The notes under the pieces were generated by a model. It had not been told where the DNA came from, made no database searches, and saw nothing but the letters and a program-made list of their open reading frames with translations. Made by a program: the position numbers and the translations under genes. Below are positions 35,032 to 44,833 of a stretch of 64,000 bases of DNA, in pieces. Every line of letters starts with the position of its first letter. Position 1 is the stretch's first letter. Source of the DNA: Clostridium sp. JN-9 (GTDB lineage: Bacteria > Bacillota > Clostridia > Clostridiales > Clostridiaceae); NCBI RefSeq assembly GCF_004103695.1, contig NZ_CP035280.1, positions 186,001 to 250,000 on the forward strand, given 5' to 3'.

Positions 35032-35253
35032 TTTTTTCACCTCTTTAAATTTAAACATTAATTATTAACCTCTAGATTATAGCATATGTTAAATAACCCA
35101 GTCAACAACGAAAGCTAATATAATTAATATTAACTTTAATAGATTAGAATAAAGATTTTTATACTGATTTAATATATAATATAATTGTTTATAAATCATA
35201 AACTAATTTTAATATAAAACAATGTTAAAAAATTCGGAGGTAATTACTACAAG

Positions 35254-35853
35254 ATGAGTAAGCTATATTTTAGATATGGGGCAATGAATTGCGGAAAGAC
35301 AACTAGTTTAATGCAGGTTGCACACAATTATGAAGAAAGAGGCATGAAAGTAATTATTATGAAGCCAATGACTGATACAAAAGGTGCAGATAAAGTTGTA
35401 TCCAGACTTGGCATTACAAGAAAGGTAGACATGCTTCTTGATGGACACGAGGATGTTTATGAAAGAGTAAATAATTGGATTAAGGAAAATGGAAAAGTTC
35501 ATTGTATTTTAGTAGATGAGGCGCAGTTTTTTAAAAAAGAGCAGATAGATGAGTTTTTCAGGATAGCAGTAATGATGGATATACCTGTAATATGTTATGG
35601 ATTAAGAACAGATTTTCAAATGAATGGTTTTGAGGGCAGTTCCAGGCTTCTGCTGCTTGCACATAGTATTGAAGAATTAAAAACAATATGTACCTGCGGC
35701 AGAAAAGCTATATTAAACGGAAGAAAAATGAATGGCAAATTTATTTTTGAGGGAGAGCAGGTTGCAATAGACAAATGTAATGACATTGAATATCAGTCTT
35801 TATGTGGAAAATGTTATTTTAAATATAAGGATGAGTATACACATATAAAATAA
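35254..35853 (+). CDS. tdk: Thymidine kinase
   Basis: The 199-aa protein is a type II thymidine kinase: P-loop YGAMNCGKTTSLMQ near residues 8-21, the DEAQFFKKEQI motif with catalytic Glu, and four zinc cysteines (CTCG and CGKC) in the lasso domain. It phosphorylates thymidine with ATP for salvage in the cytoplasm. The gene follows TTCGGAGG. The rho-rpmE-tdk-prmC-prfA neighbourhood resembles that of Bacillus. Confidence 0.95.
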   Translation: MSKLYFRYGAMNCGKTTSLMQVAHNYEERGMKVIIMKPMTDTKGADKVVSRLGITRKVDMLLDGHEDVYERVNNWIKENGKVHCILVDEAQFFKKEQIDEFFRIAVMMDIPVICYGLRTDFQMNGFEGSSRLLLLAHSIEELKTICTCGRKAILNGRKMNGKFIFEGEQVAIDKCNDIEYQSLCGKCYFKYKDEYTHIK

Positions 35854-35872
35854 TGTTATTGGAGGAGAATTA

Positions 35873-36817
35873 ATGAAGAGGAAAACATCTGTAGGCGGCC
35901 AGGCAGTAATTGAGGGCGTTATGATGAGGGGAACCCATGGCATTGCTACGGCGGTAAGAAAGAGTGATGGACAAATCGTTATAGACATGCAGAATACTGT
36001 GCCTTATACAAAAAAAAATAAATTCTTTGCACTGCCTATTATCAGGGGATTTGTTTCACTTATTGAATCCCTTGTTATAGGAATAAAAACCCTGAATTAT
36101 TCATCTTCATTCTTTGAGGAGGATGAGGAAGAGAGTAAATTTGATAAATGGTTTAAAGATGTTTTTAAGGAAAAAAGCAATGATGTGATTACAGCTTTTT
36201 CACTTATAATTTCCCTTGTGCTGTCAGTGGGAATATTCTTTATTTTACCAACTCTTGCTGCAAATTTATTTAAAAAAGTGGGAGTTAATAATACTATAAT
36301 GCTTAATATAGTCGAAGGTGTAATAAGGATAATTATATTTCTTTTTTATATTTATTTTATAGGTAAAATTGAGGATATAAATAGAGTATTCCAATACCAC
36401 GGAGCTGAGCATAAGACTATATTCTGCTATGAAGATGGAGAAGAGCTTATTCCTTTAAATGCCAAAAGTTACTCCAGATTTCATCCCAGGTGCGGGACTA
36501 ATTTCTTATTTTTGGTTATGATAGTTAGTATAATGGTATTTTCATTAACAGGATGGAGTTCTCTGGGTGAAAGAATATTTTACAGGATAATTCTTTTCCC
36601 AGTTATATCAGGAATAACCTATGAACTGATAAAATGGTTAGGCAGAAGTGAAAGTAAGCTGGCCAGAATAATTGCATATCCAGGGCTTATGCTTCAAAAG
36701 CTTACTACAAGAGAACCTGATTTACAGCAGCTGGAAGTTGCAATAGCTGCACTTAAAAGTGCAGAAGGAATCGAAGACAATGATGACATGGAAAATAAAA
36801 AGGAACAGGAGATATAG
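35873..36817 (+). CDS. DUF1385 membrane protein (YqhQ-like)
   Basis: The 314-aa protein starts MKRKTSVGGQAVIEGVMMRG, the DUF1385 signature. It has about four hydrophobic segments between residues 100 and 240 and the conserved YHGAEHKTIFCYEDGEEL and RFHPRCGTNFLFLV motifs between them. The family is a conserved membrane protein of Firmicutes with no established biochemical role. It lies directly before prmC and prfA, a common clostridial order, so the three genes are likely expressed together. Confidence 0.88.
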   Translation: MKRKTSVGGQAVIEGVMMRGTHGIATAVRKSDGQIVIDMQNTVPYTKKNKFFALPIIRGFVSLIESLVIGIKTLNYSSSFFEEDEEESKFDKWFKDVFKEKSNDVITAFSLIISLVLSVGIFFILPTLAANLFKKVGVNNTIMLNIVEGVIRIIIFLFYIYFIGKIEDINRVFQYHGAEHKTIFCYEDGEELIPLNAKSYSRFHPRCGTNFLFLVMIVSIMVFSLTGWSSLGERIFYRIILFPVISGITYELIKWLGRSESKLARIIAYPGLMLQKLTTREPDLQQLEVAIAALKSAEGIEDNDDMENKKEQEI

Positions 36818-36826
36818 TGCACATAG

Positions 36827-37687
36827 ATGGATAATAGTATTCAGAGCCTGCTGATACAATCCTATGATTTGTTAAAAAATGCTGATATAGAATCATATAG
36901 ATTGGATGCACAGCTTCTAATGGCAAAGGCTATTAATAAAGATAAATTGTTTGTAATGACAAACAGAGATTACAAAGTTGACATAAAACAGCAGCAGGAA
37001 TTTTGGAACTTTATAAATTTGAGGATTAAGCATATGCCTGTAAAATATATTACAGGTGAATGTGAATTTATGGGAATGAATTTTATAATAACTCCCGGGG
37101 TACTAATACCAAGGCCTGACACTGAAACTTTAGTGGAATCAGCAATTGATGATATTAAAAAAAATAATGTGACCAATGTTTGTGATGTATGCTGCGGCAG
37201 TGGTGCTATTGGAATTTCAATTGCAGATTATATACCTGAAGTTATAGTAAATTGTTATGATATATCTGATACAGCATGTGATGTAACAAAAAGAAATATA
37301 GATAAATTTTTACTTAAGGAAAGAGTTTTTGTAGAAAAAAGTGATATATTAAATTTACCTGTAATTGAAAATAAAAAGTTTCAGATGATTGTTTCTAATC
37401 CGCCTTATATAAAGGATGAGGATATATGTAAATTAATGAGCGATGTAAAAGACTATGAACCATATGAAGCTTTATATGGTGGGGAAGACGGCGTTGAATT
37501 TTACATCAAAATTACTAAACAAAGCCTTAAACTGTTAGATAATTATGGTATATTGGCATTTGAAATTGGAGATACTCAAAAAAACCAGGTGATGGATATA
37601 ATGAAATCCAATGGATTTAGTAATATTTACTGCATAAAAGATTTAGCTGGGAGAGACAGAGTTGTTAAGGGAATTTTAAAAAGATAA
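36827..37687 (+). CDS. prmC: Peptide chain release factor N5-glutamine methyltransferase
   Basis: The 286-aa protein has an N-terminal helical substrate-binding domain and a Rossmann SAM-dependent methyltransferase domain. The motifs are VCDVCCGSGAIGIS (SAM loop) and the catalytic NPPY in IVSNPPYIKDED. PrmC methylates the Gln of the GGQ motif in release factors. Its substrate gene prfA follows 121 nt downstream with its own promoter. The frame starts 9 nt after the DUF1385 stop, so translation is probably coupled. Confidence 0.95.
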   Translation: MDNSIQSLLIQSYDLLKNADIESYRLDAQLLMAKAINKDKLFVMTNRDYKVDIKQQQEFWNFINLRIKHMPVKYITGECEFMGMNFIITPGVLIPRPDTETLVESAIDDIKKNNVTNVCDVCCGSGAIGISIADYIPEVIVNCYDISDTACDVTKRNIDKFLLKERVFVEKSDILNLPVIENKKFQMIVSNPPYIKDEDICKLMSDVKDYEPYEALYGGEDGVEFYIKITKQSLKLLDNYGILAFEIGDTQKNQVMDIMKSNGFSNIYCIKDLAGRDRVVKGILKR

Positions 37688-37739
37688 CAAAATTAAAATA
37701 AAGAAAATTAGTGAAATTTGATGAAAACTTTGAATTTTG

Positions 37740-37769
37740 TTGATATGCTTTATTTAATTATGTTATAAT
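37740..37769 (+). promoter_or_regulatory. Sigma-A promoter for prfA
   Basis: TTGATA at 37740-37745 and TATAAT at 37764-37769 with an 18-nt spacer, 39 nt before the prfA ATG. Confidence 0.6.
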
Positions 37770-37808
37770 AATAAATTGTTAAATTATTATTACGGAGTGA
37801 TATAATAA

Positions 37809-38888
37809 ATGTTAAAAAGATTAGATTTCATTGAAAATAAATATGAAGAATTATCTCTTAAAATTAGTGACCCTGAAGTTATGGCAGATCAAAAGGAGTG
37901 GCAGAAGCTTTGCAAGGAGCATGCTGAACTTGAGTCAATAGTAATTAAATACAGGGAATATAAAAAAGCTGAAGAAGAATTAAATGAAGATAAGGAAATG
38001 CTTAAAGAAGAACAAGATAAAGATATGAAAGATATGCTTCAGGAGGAAATTAAAGATTTAACCTCAAAGATTGAAGAAACATACAATGATATAAAGATTC
38101 TTCTATTACCTAAGGATCCTAATGATGAAAAAAATGTATTTATAGAAATACGTGCAGGAGCTGGTGGAGAGGAAGCTGCTTTATTTGCATCAAATCTTTT
38201 TAGAATGTATACAAGATATGCAGAAAGACATGGGTTAAAAGTTGAAACCATCAGTGCAAATGAAACAGATCTTGGGGGTTTTAAAGAAGTAGTATTTATG
38301 ATTAAAGGAGAAAATGCATATAGTAAATTAAAATACGAAAGCGGTGTACATAGAGTCCAAAGGGTTCCTGATACAGAATCCAGTGGAAGGATTCACACAT
38401 CTACAGCTACTGTTGCAGTGCTTCCAGAGGTAGAGGATGTGGATCTGGTTATAAATCCAAATGATTTAAGAGTAGATGTGTACAGGGCATCAGGACATGG
38501 CGGCCAGTGTGTAAATACCACAGATTCAGCAGTTAGAATAACCCATATTCCAACAGGACTTGTAGTTACCTGCCAGGATGAAAAATCACAGCTTAAAAAT
38601 AAAGAAAAAGCAATGAAGGTTTTAAAGGCCAGATTGTATAAAAAAGCTGAGGCAGAAAGAAGTGCCGGTATTGCTGAAGATAGAAAAAGCCAGGTAGGAA
38701 CAGGGGACAGAAGTGAGAGAATAAGGACATATAATTATCCTCAGGGAAGAATCACAGACCACAGAATAGGATTAACATTATATAAACTTGAATCCTTCTT
38801 AGATGGAGATATTGATGAAGTAATAAATGCATTAATAACTGAAGATCAGGCTGAAAAGATGAAAGCCATGGGTAATGAGGAAGTATAA
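37809..38888 (+). CDS. prfA: Peptide chain release factor 1
   Basis: The 359-aa length is standard for RF1. It carries the peptidyl-tRNA hydrolysis motif [15 protein letters not shown]. The [21 protein letters not shown] stretch lies before it. RF1 recognises UAG and UAA stop codons and releases the finished peptide. The first Gln of GGQ is the target of the neighbouring PrmC. ATTACGGAGTG provides the ribosome binding site. Confidence 0.97.
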   Translation: MLKRLDFIENKYEELSLKISDPEVMADQKEWQKLCKEHAELESIVIKYREYKKAEEELNEDKEMLKEEQDKDMKDMLQEEIKDLTSKIEETYNDIKILLLPKDPNDEKNVFIEIRAGAGGEEAALFASNLFRMYTRYAERHGLKVETISANETDLGGFKEVVFMIKGENAYSKLKYESGVHRVQRVPDTESSGRIHTSTATVAVLPEVEDVDLVINPNDLRVDVYRASGHGGQCVNTTDSAVRITHIPTGLVVTCQDEKSQLKNKEKAMKVLKARLYKKAEAERSAGIAEDRKSQVGTGDRSERIRTYNYPQGRITDHRIGLTLYKLESFLDGDIDEVINALITEDQAEKMKAMGNEEV

Positions 38889-38913
38889 ACATTTATAAGA
38901 AGAGAGGTATAGT

Positions 38914-39510
38914 ATGAATATTAATAAAGCTATTAGAAAGCAAAAAAGATCTTATAAAAGATTTATGCTGTCTATGTGCTTTATTTTTTTACTGCTTCCT
39001 ATAGTTTTGCTTGTGCTCAAGAGTTTTAAAATTTTTTATATAGTATATTTAATTATAATTCAGCTTCTTATTTTAGCTGCCATGTTAATAAGAAGCAATA
39101 ATGAAACATTGAAATTTGAGTATAATAACTATAGACTAAAGATAAATCAGGGAAAGATGAGGCAGGAGTTAAATATATTATGTGAAAAGGTAGTTTATGT
39201 ACATACGGAGAGTATAGAAGATGAGGAAGATTTCAATATATATTTAATATGCAGTTCAAAGTTTAGAAGCAAGCGTTTATTTCCAATCAGCCTTAACTTT
39301 TTAAAAAATCATCCATATATTTCTTATTATTACAGTAAGATAAAAAAGCAGTACCCCGAAAAGCAATATTATTACACTGTTATAAAAAGCGGCAGGCTAA
39401 TTAAATATGCACTATTAGATGCTATTTATAAAAGCTGCGTTTATGCAGAGTATTCTGAAGATGCCATTGAAAAAATTAAAAGATACAGGGAAGACTCTTA
39501 CAAAAAATGA
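38914..39510 (+). CDS. Unrecognised membrane protein, 198 aa
   Basis: The frame follows AAGAGAGG and lies 25 nt after prfA. It has two adjacent hydrophobic segments (about residues 20-38 and 42-60) and a mostly basic cytoplasmic or exposed C-terminal region with many Tyr and Lys residues (for example PYISYYYSKIKKQYPEKQYY). No enzyme motif is seen. The layout, two short transmembrane helices then a soluble domain, is common among small sensors and envelope proteins, but no family is recognised. Confidence 0.7.
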   Translation: MNINKAIRKQKRSYKRFMLSMCFIFLLLPIVLLVLKSFKIFYIVYLIIIQLLILAAMLIRSNNETLKFEYNNYRLKINQGKMRQELNILCEKVVYVHTESIEDEEDFNIYLICSSKFRSKRLFPISLNFLKNHPYISYYYSKIKKQYPEKQYYYTVIKSGRLIKYALLDAIYKSCVYAEYSEDAIEKIKRYREDSYKK

Positions 39511-39581
39511 TTTAAATATAAAGAATATTTAGCGGCAAATTAAAATATTAATTATAGAATAAATTTTTTTTAGGTGAGATT

Positions 39582-40307
39582 TTGAATAATAATTATACAG
39601 TTATGGTAGTGCTGTTTGGAAGTTTAATATCATTAATCGGCACAATGATAGGTGCATCTATGGGAATAATGGTAAGAAAGCCTTCAAATAAATTGCTTGG
39701 AGCTACAGTAGGATTTGCAGGGGGATTAATGCTGTCTATAGTAGTATTTGATCTGATTCCTGAATCAATTACTCATTGGGGGCTTTTCAGAACTGTTTTT
39801 TTCTGCATTATTGGAGTAGTAACTATTATTTATATGGACAGGAAGGTCAGCTTAAAAGGCATGAACCAGCATATGAAGGTTGCTGTAATGACGGCTTTGG
39901 GATTGATGATTCACAATTTCCCTGAAGGAATAATCATGGGATGCGGGTTTGCAACTGGAGGAAGCCTTGGCCTTAAGATGAGCTTAGTAATAGCAATTCA
40001 CGATATCCCGGAAGGAATATCAGTATCAGCACCATTAATGGCTTCAAAAGTAAAAGCTGGGAAGATACTATTATATGCTTTTTTAACAGCCTTTCCAACT
40101 GCTATAGGAGCATTTCTGGGAGCCTATATTGGTTCTATATCCAAGGATATATTAGGGGCATGTTTAGCACTTGCTTCAGGTATAATGCTTTTTGTTGTAT
40201 GCGGAGAAATGATGCCGGAATCAAACAAACTTTGGGATGGATTAACCAGCACCTTGGGAGTGCTTGGAGGAATTTTATCAGGACTTATAATAATACAGTT
40301 TTTATAA
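39582..40307 (+). CDS. ZIP-family metal transporter
   Basis: The 241-aa protein starts at TTG after TTAGGTGAG. It has about eight membrane segments and the two ZIP metal-site motifs, HNFPEGIIMG and IHDIPEGISV, in the fourth and fifth helices. ZIP proteins move zinc, iron or other divalent metals into the cytoplasm; which metal cannot be told. It is close to sua5 (13 nt gap), so it may share its transcript. Confidence 0.88.
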   Translation: MNNNYTVMVVLFGSLISLIGTMIGASMGIMVRKPSNKLLGATVGFAGGLMLSIVVFDLIPESITHWGLFRTVFFCIIGVVTIIYMDRKVSLKGMNQHMKVAVMTALGLMIHNFPEGIIMGCGFATGGSLGLKMSLVIAIHDIPEGISVSAPLMASKVKAGKILLYAFLTAFPTAIGAFLGAYIGSISKDILGACLALASGIMLFVVCGEMMPESNKLWDGLTSTLGVLGGILSGLIIIQFL

Positions 40308-40320
40308 AGGTGGGAAAAAT

Positions 40321-41376
40321 ATGATTACAAAAGTTGTTAAAGTGGATGACAATAATATCAGCAGAGATGCTATTAGTGAAGCAGGGGAAATTATAAGACG
40401 CGGAGGCCTTGTGGCATTCCCTACAGAAACAGTATATGGCTTAGGAGCAAATGCACTTAATGAAGAAGCAGTTAAAAAGATTTTTTTAGCCAAGGGAAGA
40501 CCTCAGGATAATCCTCTTATAGTTCATATTTCAGATATAGAACAGATTTATCCTTTAGTAAAATCTATTCCCCAGGTTGCAAAAAAGTTAATGAAAAAAT
40601 TCTGGCCTGGTCCAATGACTATAATTTTACAGAAAACAGATGTAATTCCTGATGTAACCAGTGCTTCATTAGATAGTGTAGGTATTAGGATGCCTTCAAA
40701 TAAAATTGCACATGAGCTTATAAGCGCTGCCAATGTTCCCATAGCTGCCCCATCAGCAAACATTTCAGGGAGACCAAGCCCTACTGATGTTGAGAGATGT
40801 GTTGAGGATTTAGACGGTAAAGTGGATTATATCATTGGGGGAAGTATCTGCAAAGTTGGAGTGGAATCTACAGTAATTGACTGTACTGTGTATCCGCCAT
40901 GTGTGCTTAGGCCTGGTGGAATCACACTGGAAATGCTAAGGGAAGTTGACAATAAAATATATGTAGATCCCGCAATTATGAAAAAGCCAAATGCAGATTT
41001 AAAACCTAAAGCACCGGGAATGAAATACAGACACTATGCTCCTAAGGCACCGCTGAAAATTGTTAATGGGGATTTGAAAAAAACTATTGCAAAAATAAAT
41101 GAAATAGTGCAAAATTATATAGATGAAAATAAAGTAGTGGGAATAATGGCTACTGATGAAACTATTGCCCACTATAAAAATGGTATTGTAATATCTTTGG
41201 GAAGCAGAGAGGATTTAAGCACTATAGCTAAAAATTTATTTGAAACATTAAGAATTTTTGATGATAAAAATGTTGATTTAATATTGTCAGAGTCCTTCGA
41301 AGAAAACGGGGTTGGGCTGGCAATAATGAATAGGCTGAAAAAATCCGCAGGCTTTGATATTATTAACTTGAACTAG
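40321..41376 (+). CDS. Threonylcarbamoyl-AMP synthase (Sua5/YwlC type)
   Basis: The 351-aa protein has the N-terminal YrdC domain (GGLVAFPTETVYGLGANAL, AKGRPQDNPLIVHI, and SANISGRPSPTDVE) and a C-terminal Sua5 domain (residues about 230-351) joined by a linker with KAPGMKYRHYAPKAPL. It makes threonylcarbamoyl-AMP for the t6A37 modification of ANN-reading tRNAs. The fused Sua5 form is common in Firmicutes. It is followed by ywlE and rpiB, as in Bacillus (ywlC-ywlD-ywlE-ywlF). Confidence 0.95.
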   Translation: MITKVVKVDDNNISRDAISEAGEIIRRGGLVAFPTETVYGLGANALNEEAVKKIFLAKGRPQDNPLIVHISDIEQIYPLVKSIPQVAKKLMKKFWPGPMTIILQKTDVIPDVTSASLDSVGIRMPSNKIAHELISAANVPIAAPSANISGRPSPTDVERCVEDLDGKVDYIIGGSICKVGVESTVIDCTVYPPCVLRPGGITLEMLREVDNKIYVDPAIMKKPNADLKPKAPGMKYRHYAPKAPLKIVNGDLKKTIAKINEIVQNYIDENKVVGIMATDETIAHYKNGIVISLGSREDLSTIAKNLFETLRIFDDKNVDLILSESFEENGVGLAIMNRLKKSAGFDIINLN

Positions 41377-41385
41377 GAGGTAAGT

Positions 41386-41841
41386 ATGAAAATACTTTTT
41401 GTATGCACAGGAAATACCTGCAGAAGCTGCATGGCAGAAGCTATATTTAACTCAATGAGCAATAGAGGCAGAATCACTGCCCAATCTGCAGGGATTTTAG
41501 TGACCTCACACAATAAAACATCAAAAAATGCTTCATTAGTAATTAAGGAAAATTTAAACACTGATATTTCTGATAGATTAGCTGTTCAGCTTATGCCTGA
41601 AATGATACGCCAAGCTGACTATATTTTCACAATGACTGCAGGTTTAAAAAATTCTGTTTCATCTAATTTCCCAGAATATAAAAATAAAATTTTTTCTTTA
41701 CCTGAGTTTGTGGGCGAAAGTGATGACGTTATTGATCCCATGGGCGGGGATATAACTGTTTATAGAAAAACATTTGCTCAATTAAAGGTTTATATAATTT
41801 TTTTGATTACAAGATTAAAAGAAGATAGGGGTATTTATTAA
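41386..41841 (+). CDS. ywlE: Low-molecular-weight phosphatase, probable protein arginine phosphatase
   Basis: The 151-aa protein starts MKILFVCTGNTCRSCMAEA. The P-loop Cys7-x5-Arg13 gives phosphatase activity, and Thr at position 11 is the residue that favours phosphoarginine in Bacillus YwlE over phosphotyrosine enzymes. The general acid is probably in DVIDPMGG. YwlE reverses McsB arginine phosphorylation, which marks proteins for ClpCP. Position between sua5 and rpiB agrees. No mcsB is in the window. Confidence 0.88.
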   Translation: MKILFVCTGNTCRSCMAEAIFNSMSNRGRITAQSAGILVTSHNKTSKNASLVIKENLNTDISDRLAVQLMPEMIRQADYIFTMTAGLKNSVSSNFPEYKNKIFSLPEFVGESDDVIDPMGGDITVYRKTFAQLKVYIIFLITRLKEDRGIY

Positions 41842-41980
41842 GTACTGATATCTTTTTTTTGTGTAAAAATTTCATACATTAACAAAAATTTAATGAGAAC
41901 AATATTAAAGTGTTTCAAAGTTTTATAATACTTATATTAAGTATATTAAATATAAATAAAATATTTTGGAGGTGTAAAAT

Positions 41981-42439
41981 ATGAAAATAGCTTTAGGCAG
42001 CGATCATGCAGGACTACCATTGAAAAATGAGATAATAAAGCATTTAAATGAAAATGGAATAGAGCTTAAGGATTTTGGAACATATACTGAGGAATCCACT
42101 GACTATCCTGATTATGCTCTTAAAGTTGCAGAAGAGGTAGCAGGCAGAAGATATGATTATGGTATACTGGTTTGCGGTACTGGCATAGGAATAAGCATTG
42201 CTGCTAACAAGGTGCCTGGCATAAGAGCAGCACTCTGCAGTGATACTTTTAGTGCACATGCCTGCAGAGAACATAACAATGCTAATATATTGGCTATGGG
42301 CCAGAGAGTAGTGGGACCAGGACTTGCTATTGATATAGTTGATACATTTTTAAATGCCCAGTTTCAAGGCGGCAGACATGAAAGAAGAATAAATAAAATC
42401 ACAGCAATTGAAAAAAAGTATTCAATAGGGGGAAAGTAA
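41981..42439 (+). CDS. rpiB: Ribose-5-phosphate isomerase B
   Basis: The 152-aa protein has the RpiB/LacAB fold features: [18 protein letters not shown], the catalytic Cys in [15 protein letters not shown], and the [15 protein letters not shown] block. It interconverts ribose-5-phosphate and ribulose-5-phosphate. It lies one nucleotide before upp, so the two are translated together, linking pentose phosphate and uracil salvage (PRPP supply). The ribosome binding site is TTGGAGGTG. Confidence 0.95.
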   Translation: MKIALGSDHAGLPLKNEIIKHLNENGIELKDFGTYTEESTDYPDYALKVAEEVAGRRYDYGILVCGTGIGISIAANKVPGIRAALCSDTFSAHACREHNNANILAMGQRVVGPGLAIDIVDTFLNAQFQGGRHERRINKITAIEKKYSIGGK

Positions 42440-42440
42440 A

Positions 42441-43070
42441 ATGAGTAAAGTTACACAAATAGCACATCCACTAATATTACATAAGCTGGCATTAATAAGA
42501 GATAAGAATACAGGATCTAAAGATTTCAGACAGTTAGTTGAAGAAGTAGCAATGCTGATGGCTTACGAAGTAACCAGGGATTTACAGCTGGAAGAGGTTG
42601 AAATTGAAACACCTATATGTAAGACTAAATGTAAGATGTTGGCAGGGAAAAAGGTAGCTATCGTACCAATACTAAGAGCTGGTCTTGGAATGGTAGATGG
42701 TATGCTTCAGCTGATACCAGCTGCTAAAGTAGGTCATATAGGACTTTACAGGGATGAAAAAACTCTTAAGCCTGTAGAGTATTTCTGCAAACTTCCACAG
42801 GATATTGAGGAAAGAGAAGTAATTGTTACAGATCCTATGTTAGCTACTGGAGGCTCAGCAGTTGATGCCATATCTCTTTTAAAGAAGAGGGGAGCTAAGT
42901 ATATAAGATTAATGTGTTTAATAGCAGCTCCGGAGGGAATAAAAGCAGTAATGAATGCTCACCCTGATGTAGACATTTATGTGGCTTCCATAGATGAAAA
43001 GCTAAATGAAAATGGATATATTGTTCCTGGTCTTGGAGATGCTGGAGACAGACTATTTGGGACTAAATAA
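42441..43070 (+). CDS. upp: Uracil phosphoribosyltransferase
   Basis: The 209-aa length and motifs fit UPRTase: [20 protein letters not shown], the [15 protein letters not shown] motif, and the PRPP loop [16 protein letters not shown]. It converts uracil and PRPP to UMP. The gene starts one nucleotide after rpiB. In Bacillus upp also lies just before the atp operon, and here the same order is kept with additional genes between. Confidence 0.96.
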   Translation: MSKVTQIAHPLILHKLALIRDKNTGSKDFRQLVEEVAMLMAYEVTRDLQLEEVEIETPICKTKCKMLAGKKVAIVPILRAGLGMVDGMLQLIPAAKVGHIGLYRDEKTLKPVEYFCKLPQDIEEREVIVTDPMLATGGSAVDAISLLKKRGAKYIRLMCLIAAPEGIKAVMNAHPDVDIYVASIDEKLNENGYIVPGLGDAGDRLFGTK

Positions 43071-43090
43071 TAAATAATTTATTATAATTT

Positions 43091-43152
43091 GGCATAATTT
43101 CTACATTAAGTATATTTTACATGGAGAAAATAACTTAATAAGATTTTATGCC
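43091..43152 (+). terminator. Nested inverted repeats after upp
   Basis: GGCATAA (43091-43097) pairs with TTATGCC (43146-43152) and inside it ATTAAGT (43105-43111) pairs with ACTTAAT (43133-43139). The structure may end the rpiB-upp transcript. The T-tract after it is weak. Confidence 0.4.
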
Positions 43153-43192
43153 TTATTTATTACAGTCTGTTTTTAACCTGAAGTACTTTAAA

Positions 43193-43220
43193 TTGTAATA
43201 GTTTTATTATAGAATATAAA
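43193..43220 (+). promoter_or_regulatory. Possible promoter for the dCMP deaminase operon
   Basis: TTGTAA at 43193-43198 and TATAAA at 43215-43220 with a 16-nt spacer, 51 nt before the ATG. Confidence 0.4.
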
Positions 43221-43271
43221 TTATGAGTAACCTGATTTACAACTTAATTGTATTAAATATTTGGAGGAACT

Positions 43272-43760
43272 ATGGAAAGGATAGGAAAACAAAATTATTA
43301 TTTAGATATTTGTGAGACAGTTTTAGAAAGAGGAACTTGTTTAAGAAGAAATTTTGCTGCAATTATTGTAAAACAAGATGAAATTATTTCTACAGGCTAT
43401 ACAGGTGCTCCAAGAGGCAGGTTGAACTGCTGTGATATTGGGAAATGCAGGAGAGAAGAACTAAATGTACCAAGGGGAACCAGGTATGAATTATGCAGAT
43501 CAGTACATGCAGAGCAGAATGCTATTATTTCCGCCAGAAGACAGGACATGATAGGAGCCGCAATGTATCTTGTAGGCAGGGAAGTTAAAAGTGGTGAATA
43601 TGTACAAAATGCATCACCATGTTCACTTTGTAAGAGATTTATAATAAATTCAGGAATTGAAAAGGTTATAATAAGGGACAGCAAGACTAGTTTTAGGGAA
43701 GTGCCTGTAAGTCAGTGGATAGATAATGATGACTCTCTTGAAGGTGACTCTTCTTATTAG
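43272..43760 (+). CDS. Deoxycytidylate (dCMP) deaminase family protein
   Basis: The 162-aa protein has the zinc deaminase motifs SVHAEQNAI (His and catalytic Glu) and ASPCSLCKRF (two zinc cysteines). Two further cysteine positions near RLNCCDIGKC agree with the ComEB/dCMP deaminase group. It would deaminate dCMP to dUMP for thymidylate synthesis, although ComEB-like members also exist. It heads a run with the wecA/tagO-like and wecB-like genes (gaps of 29 and 15 nt). Confidence 0.88.
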   Translation: MERIGKQNYYLDICETVLERGTCLRRNFAAIIVKQDEIISTGYTGAPRGRLNCCDIGKCRREELNVPRGTRYELCRSVHAEQNAIISARRQDMIGAAMYLVGREVKSGEYVQNASPCSLCKRFIINSGIEKVIIRDSKTSFREVPVSQWIDNDDSLEGDSSY

Positions 43761-43789
43761 GACTTAAAAAATTCAAGGAAGGTAAGTTT

Positions 43790-44818
43790 ATGAAGTTAAT
43801 ATTTTTATGGAGCTGCATAGCATTCGCATTATCTTTGATATTCACTCCAATAGTAAAAAAGTTTGCAATATACATTAAGGCTATTGACGTTCCAAAGGAT
43901 AAAAGAAGAGTGCATTTAAAACCAACACCTCTTTTAGGCGGGTTAGCAATTTATTTTTCATTTATGCTGACGGTTATAATTAAGGCTGGAAATATTAGTC
44001 ATGCTGAGGTAGGAATACTACTAGGAAGTACAATTATAGTTATTGGTGGATTTTTAGATGATAAATTTGACTTGAAGCCATGGCAGAAACTTATATTTCA
44101 ATCAGCAGCCACTGTGTGCCTTATTATATTCGGAGTAAAAATTCAGCTGATAACAAATCCGCTATTTGATAATAAACAATACATAGATATAGGAGTTCTT
44201 GGGATACCGCTTACTTTTCTTTGGATAATAGGTATTACAAATGCAATAAATTTAATTGACGGATTGGATGGGTTAGCAGCAGGGGTAGCCTTCATTGCAT
44301 CAGCCACTTTGTTTTTTGTAAGCATATTGAATTATAGAACAGAAGCTGCATATTTAACTGCAATATTGTGCGGTTCAATACTGGGATTTCTGCCATATAA
44401 TTTTAACCCTGCTAAAATCTTTATGGGTGATACCGGTGCCCAGCTGTTGGGATTTTTACTGGCTTCTATTTCCATTGAAGGAGCTATTAAATCAGCAGCT
44501 GCTTTTGCCATTGCAGTACCAATATTAGCTTTGGGCCTGCCAATATATGACACACTATTTGCCATGATCAGAAGAAAATTAAATGGAAAACCAATAATGC
44601 AGGCCGATAGGGGACATTTGCATCATAGGCTGCTTGATATGGGGTTAACACAAAGGCAGACCGTTATCATAATGTATTTAATCAGTGCAGTATTAGGGGC
44701 CTTTGCAATATTAGCCATGAAAGTAAGTCCTCAAAGATCATACTTTATTTTAGCAGTAATAATGATATTGTTGGTGTTAATAGCATGGAAATGTGGATTT
44801 TTTAAACATAAAGAATAG
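43790..44818 (+). CDS. Undecaprenyl-phosphate N-acetylglucosaminyl 1-phosphate transferase (WecA/TagO type)
   Basis: The 342-aa protein has about ten membrane segments and the MraY/WecA-family motifs: VPKDKRRVHLKPTPLLGG, GGFLDDKFDLKPWQK with the DD pair, NLIDGLDGLAAG, FMGDTGAQLLG and DRGHLHHRLLD. It transfers GlcNAc-1-phosphate to the lipid carrier at the inner membrane face, the first step of teichoic acid or other wall polymer synthesis. The UDP-GlcNAc 2-epimerase gene follows after 15 nt, as is common for wall polymer pathways. Confidence 0.94.
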   Translation: MKLIFLWSCIAFALSLIFTPIVKKFAIYIKAIDVPKDKRRVHLKPTPLLGGLAIYFSFMLTVIIKAGNISHAEVGILLGSTIIVIGGFLDDKFDLKPWQKLIFQSAATVCLIIFGVKIQLITNPLFDNKQYIDIGVLGIPLTFLWIIGITNAINLIDGLDGLAAGVAFIASATLFFVSILNYRTEAAYLTAILCGSILGFLPYNFNPAKIFMGDTGAQLLGFLLASISIEGAIKSAAAFAIAVPILALGLPIYDTLFAMIRRKLNGKPIMQADRGHLHHRLLDMGLTQRQTVIIMYLISAVLGAFAILAMKVSPQRSYFILAVIMILLVLIAWKCGFFKHKE

Positions 44819-44833
44819 TATGGAGGAAAAGTC

